Source: Buddleja alternifolia (taxonomy: Eukaryota; Streptophyta; Magnoliopsida; Lamiales; Scrophulariaceae). Taken from it: a DNA stretch of 64,000 nt. The stretch's first letter is position 1, and each line of letters opens with the position of its first letter. Position numbers and translations under genes: made by a program. The notes beneath the pieces were generated by a model. It saw only the letters and a program-made list of their open reading frames with translations. It searched no databases and was not told where the DNA came from. The stretch lies in the NCBI GenBank assembly GCA_019426215.1, contig CM033401.1, positions 9,863,134 through 9,927,133 of the forward strand, given 5' to 3'. Shown one piece after another: positions 25,801 through 33,592 of this stretch.

Positions 25801-28800
25801 GATTGATTTTTTTTTTATGTCAAATCAGTTATCCGGATCACCATGCAAAAAATTCAGATAATAAATGACTTCTTCAAATGAAACAATCACAATCAACAAC
25901 CAATGTCCCCTAAAAAGCATTCAAAAGATAAGTTCAAAATTAATTTTGCGTAACAAGTTTTACAAATTAAAGTTGGGTCTTTAGTTGTTCACCCGGTGTT
26001 GTAAGGTGCAAGAAATAACTTATTCATCTGTGCGCTCTCTGTCATAACATTTGCTATAAATTGCACTTGTTCAATTTGCTGACTGAGACCAATACCTGGT
26101 CCCGTAGATGTAACATTTGGGCTAAAGAACCCGAAACGACTTTCTTTCCTTGCGGGGACCACGTAATTAACCCACAAAAACCTAAATTGAGCATAAAATA
26201 AATTTGAGTAATGAAAATAATCATAGTTCAGATGATATAAAATAATTAAAAAACTTACTTGATGTACGCTAAAATTACAGAGGCTCCTATCTTTTCTTGA
26301 CACAATATACTCTTGGAATTCAATATTCATAATTTTTTTCTCCAAATCTATAGTGATCTGGTCATCAATAGACATCCTCTTCATGAACTTACTAAAAAAT
26401 AAAAGTTCCCAAGGGAGTCCATCTAGTACAAGGTCTTTACATCTGTCACCTTCACGTTTAGGTTTGGCCACTGAAGGTTTTGGTTTGACAGCTGAGTGCT
26501 TGGACGTCCCTGATTTCTGGTTTTCAACTGATTTGGATGGTCCAAGCAATTATTTAAGCAAAGAAAATAAAACGTGAATGTTACACACCAAAGTATATTT
26601 AATAACTTTAAACAATTGTTATAATTTGTTAATGTCTAGCTATTAATTATATACCGATTCATCATTGACAATAACAAGACTCATAGGTAAAAAACAACAA
26701 GGGTACCTAAAGCATCAAAAATTGTGCTCATTTCATCGTCCTCGAGAGGGACTGGTAGGGGTGTATCCTCATCAATTGCACTGTCAATGCAAGCTTTCAC
26801 ATGATTGATGGGTAATGGACGGTTGTGAAGTGTTCTATCAGATGGTCGATTGAACGTATGTCCTTTAGCCACCACACGATATGACGATAATGAAAGTGCT
26901 AATTGACATGGCTCCTTAACCTACATATATATACCATTATATTAGAAAGTTTTGTGTGTTTTACAAAAATAGAGAGTTGAAAGTTACATGATCACTAAAC
27001 AAGTTCAGATCATTACCCCAAGAAGCATCTTAACTGGTTCTGGGCAACTATCTTTCAAAGAAATCGCCTCATCTTCATGTGGCTGACGCGATCTAGACGC
27101 CTGCAACGTGGCAACTTCGCGTTCCAAGGAGGAGTGAAGAGCCTCACCGAACCACTATCCTCCTTGGAACGCGAGGTTGCCACGCTGCGAGCGTCTAAGT
27201 CGCGTCAGCCACATGAAGATGAGGCGATTTCTTTGAAAGATAGCTGCCCAGAACCAGTTAAGATGCTTCCTGGGGTAATGATCTGAACTTGTTTAGTGAT
27301 CATGCTGAGAAGCGTGGTGAAGAGCCTCACCGAACCACTATCCTCCTTGGAACGCGAGGTTGCCACGTTGCGGGCGTGTAGGTCGCGTCAGCCACATGAA
27401 GATGAGGCGATTTGTTTGAAAGATAGTTGCCCAGAACCAGTTAAGATGCTTCTTGGGGTAATGATCTGAATTTGTTTAGTGATCATGTAACTTTCAACTC
27501 TCTATTTTTGTGAAACACACAAAACTTTCTAATATAATGGTATATATATGTAGGTTAAGACGCCATGTCAATTAGCACTTTTATTACCGTCATATCGTGT
27601 GGTGGCTAAAGAACATATGTTCAATCTGATAGAATACTTCACAACCGTCCATTACCCACCCAACATGTGAAAGCTTGCATTGACACTGCAATTGAGGAGG
27701 ATACACCCCTACCGGTCCCTCTCAAGGATGATGAAGTGCGCACAATTTCTGATGCTTTACGCACCCTTGTTGCTTGGCCTATGAGTCTTGTCATTGTCAA
27801 TGATGAATCGATATGTAATTAATAGCTAGCCATTAATAAATTATAATTATTGTTTAAGGTTACTAAATATAGTTTGGTGTGTAATATTCACATTTTGTTT
27901 TCTTTGCTTAAATAGTCTCTTGGACCATCCAAATAAGTTGGAAACGAGAAATTAAGGACTTCCAACCACTCATCTGTCAAACCAAGACCTCCAGTGGCCA
28001 AACCTGCACGTGTAGGTGACAAATGTAAAGACCTTGTACTAGATGGACTCCCTAGGGAACTTTTATTTCTTGGAAAGTTCATGAAGAGGATGTCTATTGA
28101 TGACCAGAGCACTATAGACTTGGAGAAAAGAATTATGAATATTGAATTCCACGAGTATATTGGGAGGGAGGAGACCTGTCACCTTTTGTGTTAAGAAGAG
28201 ATAGGAGCCTCTGTCATTTCAGTGTACATCAAGTAAGTTTTTTAATTATTTTATTGCATCTAAACTATGATTATTTTCGTTTCTTAAATTTATTTTATGC
28301 TTAATTTAGATTTTTGTAGGTTATTTATGTGGTCCCCGCAAGGAAAGAAAATCATTTTGGGTTCCTTAGCCCACATGCTATATCTGCGGGATCAGGTATT
28401 GGTTCCAGTCAGCAAATTGAACAAATGCAATTTATAGCAAATGCTATAACAGAGAGCACACAGATGAATTAGTTAATTCTTGCACCTAACAACACCAGGT
28501 GAGCTACTAAAGACCCAACTTTAATTGGTAAAACTTGTTACGCAAAGATAATTTTGAACTTATCTTTTGAATGCTTTTTAGGGGACATTGGTTGTTGATT
28601 GTGATTGATTCATTTGAAGAGGTCGTTTATCATCTGGATTCTTTGTATGGTGATCCTGATAATCGATTTGACATGAAAGAAAAAAATCAATCAGTAAGTT
28701 TTTCATTCAATCAATGTATCCATTATATTTAATATTATTTTTAAAGTGCATATATCTTCAATCCCATTAGCGGTATGCATAATCTTAATACTCAGTTTCT

Positions 28801-30970
28801 TTCCCTTTTGAAGTTATTAAATCTTTGGTAGGTAACTGAAACGTTCTTTGGGTTTGCAATCTCTATCTTGCAGTCCTTTCCTGATTGTCGATGCCCCTTC
28901 TACTCTCAAGTGTAAATTGATGAAGTATGTCGTGAATTGGCACAATACATTTTCGAATGTGCTTAGAAATGGGGTATGATATGTTGTAAATTGTGATTCA
29001 GCAATAGAGGGTGGATAACCCACTTTATAAGCGGGTTCACTTACTCCATTTACTGATGTTCTTACCCCTATTACTGTATCTTTATCATATGCGATGGGGG
29101 ATGGAAGATGTTGATTTTCTATGTGATTGCCGTATATTTGATTCGGGCAATTCTTTGTTTAGAGAATTTTAACTCTACATCTCCATCAGGATACTCAATT
29201 ACTTCTTCGATTTGAGTATTTTCCTGTTTGACAGGTTCAGAAGCTTGCTCAAGTGTGCATTTTACAGGAAGTTTAACCCGATCCCAAGTAAAAGTCTTGG
29301 GAATAATAATATTGCTTTTAGCAAGATTAGTAAGAAATAATGTAGTCTTTCCTTTATGAAGATACTTATTTGGAATTTCCTTAATATTAGGAACTACAGT
29401 ATTCATTGCTTAGTAATGTATTCTGTAAATAAAAATAACATTTTCAGATCCATACATCATGTTATACCCTTCAGTCCTTATGTCTAGGCTCACTGCATGT
29501 ATAAGATTAGGGTCAAAAAGTGATGACGGAAAATTTGGAAAATAAGGAAAGTAAATGGGTCCATCACACAGACTGGATTCTACTACTCCTAATAAGGAGT
29601 CGTGAAATCTGAGATGCCTTTTATCACTCAAACATAATACAGCGGAGGTGTTTAATCCGAAACGAGTGGCTGGTTTTAAAGCCTATATGCAAAAAATTAT
29701 ATTTTTGCTGATGTAAACTTATAGGGCCCAAAGCATATTTATAGGTTTCTGGAGCATATGATCATTGACCAATCAATTCATACCCCAAATAAGAGCAGCT
29801 TCACCAAATTTAGTTACCAGTTTATTCTAAGCACAATCAATTGGACAAATTTGCTTAAAATGGAGCACGTCTTGTTTTATTGAGTTTCTTTGTCAATATC
29901 AGGTTTAATTACTTCTCCACGCTCTTTATTTTTAGGTTGGTTGTTTAGACAATTAAAACATAAGTGGTTTAATTACCCAAGACTGGAAAGAGTATGTGGA
30001 TGAACAAGAGGTCGATTTTTCTTTATTTTATAAATGGTCTAAGTTTTGTTGAATTATTTTTAGATGGTTTTCATATAGATGATGCTGATTGCTTATGCAT
30101 ATTCTTTTAGCACTGCTACTTTATGGGTATAAACTTGTAGAAGTGATACAGTATTTTTCTGCGATTTGATCATTGTAAATACATAGAAAAGGAAACATGA
30201 CAATTGTTTGTAGTTGTAAAGGGGACAAAATTTTGAAAGTACCAACTGTCATGATGTTTTCTAATTTACTTTTCTGCTACCAGATTGACACCTTACTTGC
30301 ATGTGGGGGACTTGCAAAAAATTCCTTGTTCATTCAAGAGCACGCTGATATTATAGGTTCCCTCTCTCTCTCTCTCTCTCTCTCTGTTTTTATGCATACA
30401 GACGTGGTATGGACTCTTCCTTTAATGTATTTTTGTAGAATATAACGTATTCTGGTCTGTACTCGAAATTTGGACAGGTCACCCTATAGTTCTCCCACGG
30501 GAAAAAGAATCAGTACTGTTAGGTGCTGCTATTCTTGGTGCTGTTGCTTCAAATAAATATTCCACTGTCCGAGAGGCAATGAAAGCATTAAACGCTGCTG
30601 GGCAGGTAAACGCAGCCAGTCGTCGCGCATATATTTTTTAATTGTGAAATGGTTATAAGTTGTGGTCTTTAATCTGGCATGATCCTCTTTTTTGTCTTTC
30701 CTTCCGTTTGCAATTGTTCAATTTTTCTGTTTGTGGTAGCGGGTAATTATCCAAGTTATAAGGTTATTCCTTGAGATTTATGATCCTGTTTTCTTATTCT
30801 GCTTTTTTTTTTTTTTTTTTTTTCTTTTGGCTTTACATCCTTGGCAGGTTATCTATCCATCTAAAGACTCAAAAGTAAGGACGTATCACGATGCTAAATA
30901 CCGCATCTTTCGTGATCTTTACGAGCAGCAGTTATCTCACCGTTCAATGATAAAGGAAGCTCTTTCGTAG
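10704..30970 (+). CDS. FGGY-family carbohydrate kinase (D-ribulokinase/YDR109C-like), 15 exons
   Basis: Exons: 10704-10785, 11921-12000, 12122-12239, 12375-12553, 13940-14022, 14107-14291, 14901-14962, 15117-15225, 15297-15416, 16450-16569, 16676-16796, 16874-17030, 30284-30356, 30478-30605, 30848-30970. They sum to 1740 nt, i.e. 579 aa plus TAG. FGGY kinases phosphorylate sugars or polyols with ATP. This subfamily is linked to ribulose/pentulose. Visible motifs: N-terminal phosphate loop [38 protein letters not shown] with the likely catalytic Asp, second phosphate loop [11 protein letters not shown], and adenosine motif [10 protein letters not shown]. The C-terminus is intact ([14 protein letters not shown]). 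Length fits plant homologues. An in-frame ATG at 10623 would add 27 residues. I prefer 10704 because family similarity starts just after it. All introns are GT-AG except intron 7 (14963-15116), which is GC-AG. Intron 12 (17031-30283) is ~13.25 kb and full of mobile DNA. The exact substrate is inferred from family only. Confidence 0.93.
11293..11865. mobile_element. MITE-like insertion in kinase intron 1
   Basis: The left end ggctctatttggacatttt is roughly the reverse complement of the right end (aaaacataaacaaacaaagcc), in the style of GGCTTTGTTTGG-type MITEs. The flanks (tat / taa) could be remnants of a 3 bp TSD but do not match exactly. A simple repeat aatgaaaatgaaaatg is near the right end. 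It is spliced out with intron 1. Confidence 0.45.
15465..16150. repeat. Repeat insertion in kinase intron 9
   Basis: It starts attgtcaatcaagccaagc and contains aagccgagcctgagccggc. Near its right end is accgagcttgcgagcgttgag. These GAGC/AAGC-rich ends around an AT-rich middle are typical of a dispersed non-autonomous DNA element. Similar words occur at ~4075-4215. No TSD could be defined. Confidence 0.4.
17231..18720. repeat. Complex TA-rich tandem/inverted repeat cluster in kinase intron 12
   Basis: A segment containing ctgttcatcgtcttcctggg and its continuation gaagatgatggacattac occurs three times (about 17620, 17927, 18171). It is flanked each time by (TA)n and the phrase ataagtataatatatataag. 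17876-17925 is an inverted copy of that flank (acttatatatattatactta). The first and last units also share the run ending aataatttataaccaattat-like, at ~17825-17870 and ~18385-18420. The tcatcgtcttcc..ggaagatgatgga core is itself a hairpin. 18430-18720 is a further AT-rich repeat ending in ttgtaattttccc. No coding. Confidence 0.6.
18901..19321 (+). repeat. Left copy of a ~410 bp direct repeat flanking the intron 12 insertion complex
   Basis: The segment from atagggcccaaagcatattc to gcgtataaact is repeated at 29727-30134 in the same orientation, with about 30 differences by hand count. It has no TG...CA ends, primer-binding site or polypurine tract, so it does not look like an LTR. It looks like host intron sequence that was duplicated, with ~10.4 kb of foreign DNA now between the copies. 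Confidence 0.8.
20075..20084 (-). promoter_or_regulatory. TATA box in left arm of IR1
   Basis: tatataaagg is read on the - strand and is the mirror copy of the one at 23651. In both arms it lies between a region of repeated tcggc/gccgac words and a leader-like stretch, suggesting a retroelement or pararetrovirus promoter. Confidence 0.4.
20660..21775 (-). pseudogene. Broken reading frame in IR1 left arm (unassigned, possibly pararetroviral)
   Basis: Open blocks on the - strand at 21282-21509, 21028-21219 and 20665-20925 correspond block by block to + strand sequence in the right arm, so the two arms hold two copies of one former gene. Visible features are a Ser/Thr/Pro-rich region and a later block containing [11 protein letters not shown]. 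Frameshifts and stops separate the blocks. I recognise no domain with confidence. Proximity to movement-protein and protease fragments suggests a viral origin. Confidence 0.35.
21963..23040 (+). pseudogene. Broken reading frame in IR1 right arm (second copy)
   Basis: This is the mirror copy of the left-arm frame. The clearest open block is 22150-22464, with a Thr/Ser/Pro-rich stretch and the segment [17 protein letters not shown]. Later blocks to ~23040 are split by several stops. No domain is recognised. It is followed by an intergenic part and a TATA box at 23651. Confidence 0.35.
23651..23660 (+). promoter_or_regulatory. TATA box in right arm of IR1
   Basis: tatataaagg follows a ~600 bp non-coding stretch with repeated gccgacaaa/aaagaaaaagctgg words (23390-23510) and precedes leader-like sequence. 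The layout resembles a pararetrovirus or LTR promoter. Confidence 0.4.
24280..24790 (-). pseudogene. Endogenous pararetrovirus fragment: aspartic protease region
   Basis: Read on the - strand, the order is an acidic Glu/Asp/Ser-rich segment (about 24790-24720), a block with the protease-like triad neighbourhood (DSS in place of the usual DSG/DTG, ~24590), and a segment with ILGNPF (~24390). This order matches the coat-protein C-terminus to retropepsin part of caulimovirid polyproteins. Frameshifts separate the blocks. No reverse transcriptase follows, because the sequence runs straight into IR1. It is a dead integrated copy, severed upstream by the CACTA element. Confidence 0.7.
25440..26890 (-). 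pseudogene. CACTA-borne DUF8039/Ulp1-like gene, left-arm copy
   Basis: The - strand encodes a block like plant DUF8039 (26875-26690, with [14 protein letters not shown]). Next is a basic/Pro-rich stretch and [19 protein letters not shown] (~26440-26380). A C48 peptidase-like region follows, with RGHWLL containing the likely His (~25905) and [10 protein letters not shown] with the Gln and Cys expected of Ulp1-type proteases (~25500). The Asp position of the triad reads YYLNFL here, so Asp is Asn. Introns or frameshifts separate blocks. The enzymatic role in CACTA elements is not settled. This copy looks non-functional. Confidence 0.6.
27560..28700 (+). pseudogene. CACTA-borne DUF8039/Ulp1-like gene, right-arm copy
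   Basis: The + strand has the same order as the left arm: the DUF8039-like block (~27580-27790), the [19 protein letters not shown] block (~28035-28095), then [20 protein letters not shown] (~28585-28645) with His and Asp of a C48-type triad retained. The Gln/Cys part is missing because sequence after ~28745 skips to the distal end. This arm keeps His/Asp and lost Cys. The left arm keeps Cys and altered Asp. Confidence 0.6.
29003..29690 (-). pseudogene. Endogenous pararetrovirus fragment: movement protein (30K-type)
   Basis: On the - strand, two open blocks (29631-29410 and 29406-29119) join in a movement-protein-like order. The first has a block with [14 protein letters not shown] and the second [15 protein letters not shown]. 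This resembles the 30K-superfamily movement domain at the N-terminal part of caulimovirid (florendovirus/petuvirus-like) polyproteins. A stop between the blocks and further stops past 29119 show it is decayed. It is cut at ~29000 by the CACTA element and at ~29726 by the direct repeat. The genus is my inference. Confidence 0.7.
29727..30134 (+). repeat. Right copy of the ~410 bp direct repeat
   Basis: This is the partner of 18901-19321. It begins atagggcccaaagcatattt and ends gggtataaact. It continues into ordinary intron sequence leading to exon 13 at 30284, so this copy is probably the one in its original place. Confidence 0.8.
30364..30384. repeat. (TC)n microsatellite in kinase intron 13
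   Basis: About ten ctctct units directly downstream of the exon 13 donor site. It may act as a polypyrimidine tract but lies at the donor side. Confidence 0.7.
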
Positions 30971-31044
30971 GGTTTGGCTTTTATTTTCGAAAAAATGTTA
31001 TGTCGATGGAAGGATTCTGGCAGAGTGGAAATTCGCTATATGTG

Positions 31045-31050
31045 AATAAA
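31045..31050 (+). terminator. Candidate polyadenylation signal of the kinase gene
   Basis: AATAAA lies 75 bp after the stop codon at 30968-30970, followed by a T/G-rich stretch. It fits a near-upstream element of a plant 3' UTR. Confidence 0.55.
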
Positions 31051-31288
31051 AAGTTGGTTTGTCATCTTGTTTGTCATTCATTACATCTCTAGCCACCGTA
31101 CATTTATCTTTTCTAAATTCTCTCTGTTTCTTTTATAACTATGCTTTGATGGAATTCAGTAAATGTAGATTTATCATTATGCACGTACTATCTCTAATGT
31201 ATTGGACCTTCTCAAGGACTTATCCCAAGATTATGTGTGTTGATTGTTTCGTCAATAGTTATGGGACGGTTTACCTATGCACGCGTCT

Positions 31289-31470
31289 TTTCCAGGAGAA
31301 TCCGTCCTTACTGTTCGTCGCATAATTCCTTTGTTTCATATCTTATATCGGAGGATGTTTCTATTTTCACATTTTTTTTCTCTAGAATCCATCCTTGCTG
31401 TTCGTCGCATAAGTCCTTTATTTCATATCTTATATCGGAGGATATTTCTATTTTTCACATTTTTTTCTAG
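31289..31470. repeat. Tandem duplication (~95 bp unit)
   Basis: Both copies contain ctgttcgtcgcataa and tttcatatcttatatcggag and end in a T-run plus ctag. No coding value, although it makes overlapping open frames. Confidence 0.7.
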
Positions 31471-31905
31471 TGTTTTTCATTTACTTTTAGTATTCTTTGT
31501 TGTGGTTTTCTGGTACAATATTTCATTACATGTTTCATGTGGTGAAGTATTTTTGGGTCAAGTTTCGCAATTTTTTTGAATCAGCCTATTTGGCTTAGTT
31601 TGAGTCCTCGTTGACAAATAAACGATCTCTTGTAGGCTTACGTTAATTTTTAGGTTATTTTAATATTTTCAGTCTTGTTTTTATTATTTAGCTATGAATT
31701 AATAGAAATTAAAAGAAATCTGTATTTTTACAACTTTTTAAATTTCTCGAGTTTTAAAGATGTATTCTTCAATGTTTCGTAATTATTAGCTTCCAGTCGC
31801 TCGCTCTCCCTCTTAGTCTCATCTTTTTCTTTTACTTCACTTTCTTTTGCTTATTAGTAGTTAGAGATTAAAGGGAGAGAAACATAAGCAAAACAATTTG
31901 AGTCA

Positions 31906-32570
31906 TTTGTTGAGGGCCATCTTGTAGATAGCAATTGAAAATGTGCTTAGTCCCACATGGATGATCCAAAGTCTATCCTATGTATTCAGTTTTCTTTATT
32001 TACAATGGTTATGGAAGGTCAATGGAAAATGCATGAGGGCTATGAGGTACGAATGTCTTGGCTGCGTCCGAGCTGAATTTTCCTCCTGATTACTTCGCGA
32101 TTAAATAGAGTGGGTTTGACGTGCTCCCGACTCTCAATGAGATAAATACCTACCTTGAGAATTGATGATTTCTACGAAGTGTGAGTTTAGAAACCCATAG
32201 AGTTCACATCTTTCACTAATTAATCAAGTACCTTCACGTGTTTTGTCGGGCCTATGGCCCCGTAAATGGGATCATTCTAGGTGACTCCCGGGACCCCAAC
32301 TCCTGGGATGATCTTCACCGCTCTCCATGTGTATATTCACATGTGGCTCTTATGTGTATATCCAAACGAGGGGTGTAGATTATCCGGGATTTGAGGTCCC
32401 AGGTGTCATCAAATATTACCTTTATAAATGCATGACTGTTTTGCACTCATTGAGTTGTATTTATGGAGTCCTAATTGCAACTTGAATACAATTCTTTTGT
32501 ATGTGAAGTTAAGAGGAAATTCTAAGGTGGACCGGGTTCATTAGAGCAGTTCCACCTAATACCGTTGGAT
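31906..32570. other. Possible solo LTR or decayed retroelement piece
   Basis: A less AT-rich block beginning tgttgagggccatcttg and containing gcttagtcccacatggatga. It has several small inverted repeats (atgtgtatattcacatg, actcccgggacccc) and a TATA-like ttataaatgcatg at ~32422. The boundaries are uncertain and no TSD was found. Confidence 0.3.
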
Positions 32571-33221
32571 AACAGCTATTTATGTATTTTTTACCATCAT
32601 GTCCTTGCATCCAATGATGTTTGATGCACCGGCTCTATTCGACCCAATGCATCTTATAATCACCCGAAGTTGTGTATATAATAATTGACATAATTGGTTC
32701 CAAAAACAAAAAACAAAACTAAATTGCTATCTTATGCGTTTATATTTTTCAAATACATCATACATTAGAGTCGTCTATTTCTGTTCTGTATCACCCCTAG
32801 GGAACTTAACTGAACTTTGGTGAGTTACAAGCAAATAGTAGTTAATTTTCATGTCTTTCACATTTAGGTATACCTTTTGGTATCGTTAATAATTGAAATG
32901 ATGCAACTCCAATTGCATCACCAACTGACATTAATAAATTTTGGAGGTCAAATTCAGTGACGCCATCATCAATCTTATTGCTCTAGAAGCTCTTTAATTT
33001 ATTTTATTTTACCTAATACACAACATAATTTTATAAGTCAACTCCTCAAGGACCATTTGTTCACACTTACATGTGGTGTTTGTACGCCAATTCAAATATT
33101 AAAAGAATAATAATTACAAAAAAAATTGGAGTTTTACCATTGAATACATGCACGTCAAATTGTATGAAATTCTACCATTAACATGTTGCAATTCAAATCG
33201 TTTGACAAGTAGGAAATACCA

Positions 33222-33592
33222 AAAGTTGCAATTCCATCATGTATCACATGGGATGACAAACGTCGTCCTTTACATTTTGGAAGTGGTAATCAAGTCCTGA
33301 TTTTTTTTCAATTTTGTGACAATTTCAATTTTCCTGGTGGCGATTCCAGTCCCCGACTCTGAAAACTTAAAAATTGACAGGAAAAAGGAACAAAATAGGT
33401 AGAAATATAGAAAGTTGCAATTTCATCATGTATCACATGGGATGACAAACCTCGTCCTTTACATTTTGGAAGTGGTAATCAAGTCCTGATTTTTCTCAAT
33501 TTTGTGACAATTTCAATTCTTCTGGTGGCAATTTGAGTCCCCGACTCTGGAAACATACAAATTGACCGGAAAAAGAAACATAGAGATGCTCA
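33222..33592. repeat. Tandem duplication (~185 bp unit)
   Basis: Copies at ~33222-33390 and ~33411-33592 share aattccatcatgtatcacat (one mismatch), gtcctttacattttggaagt and gagtccccgactctg-type ends. They are non-coding and embedded in repeat-like DNA. Confidence 0.75.

Larger units (their letters stand above)
24794..28998. mobile_element. CACTA (En/Spm-like) element, one terminus visible, gene arranged as inverted repeat
   Basis: The left end begins cactatcccaaaaaaagc. It is followed by repeated tattacagcggttt motifs in both orientations (24811-24960), including palindromes at 24834-24865 and 24901-24954, as expected of CACTA subterminal regions. The interior carries a DUF8039 plus Ulp1-like gene of the kind found in plant CACTA elements, but present as two facing copies. 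No matching TAGTG terminus is found at the right: sequence passes directly into pararetrovirus movement-protein DNA near 29000. The element sits between the protease and movement-protein fragments of the viral copy. Confidence 0.65.
25193..28998. repeat. Long inverted repeat IR2 (arms ~1.9 kb) inside the CACTA element
   Basis: The left arm (~25193-27133) begins gtcacaatttacaacatat and the right arm (27158-28998) ends with its reverse complement. The centre is tight: gttccaaggagga and tcctccttggaac are separated by 24 bp. The right arm also has a tandem copy of ~183 bp (27134-27316 and 27317-27488). Arms differ by substitutions and deletions; the right arm lacks the part matching ~25440-25740. 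Confidence 0.8.

Noticed and set aside
18901..30134. Reading the two ~410 bp direct repeats as LTRs of one large retroelement
   Set aside because: There are no TG...CA ends, no primer-binding site after the left copy and no polypurine tract before the right one. The content between them is a mixture of unrelated pieces on different strands.
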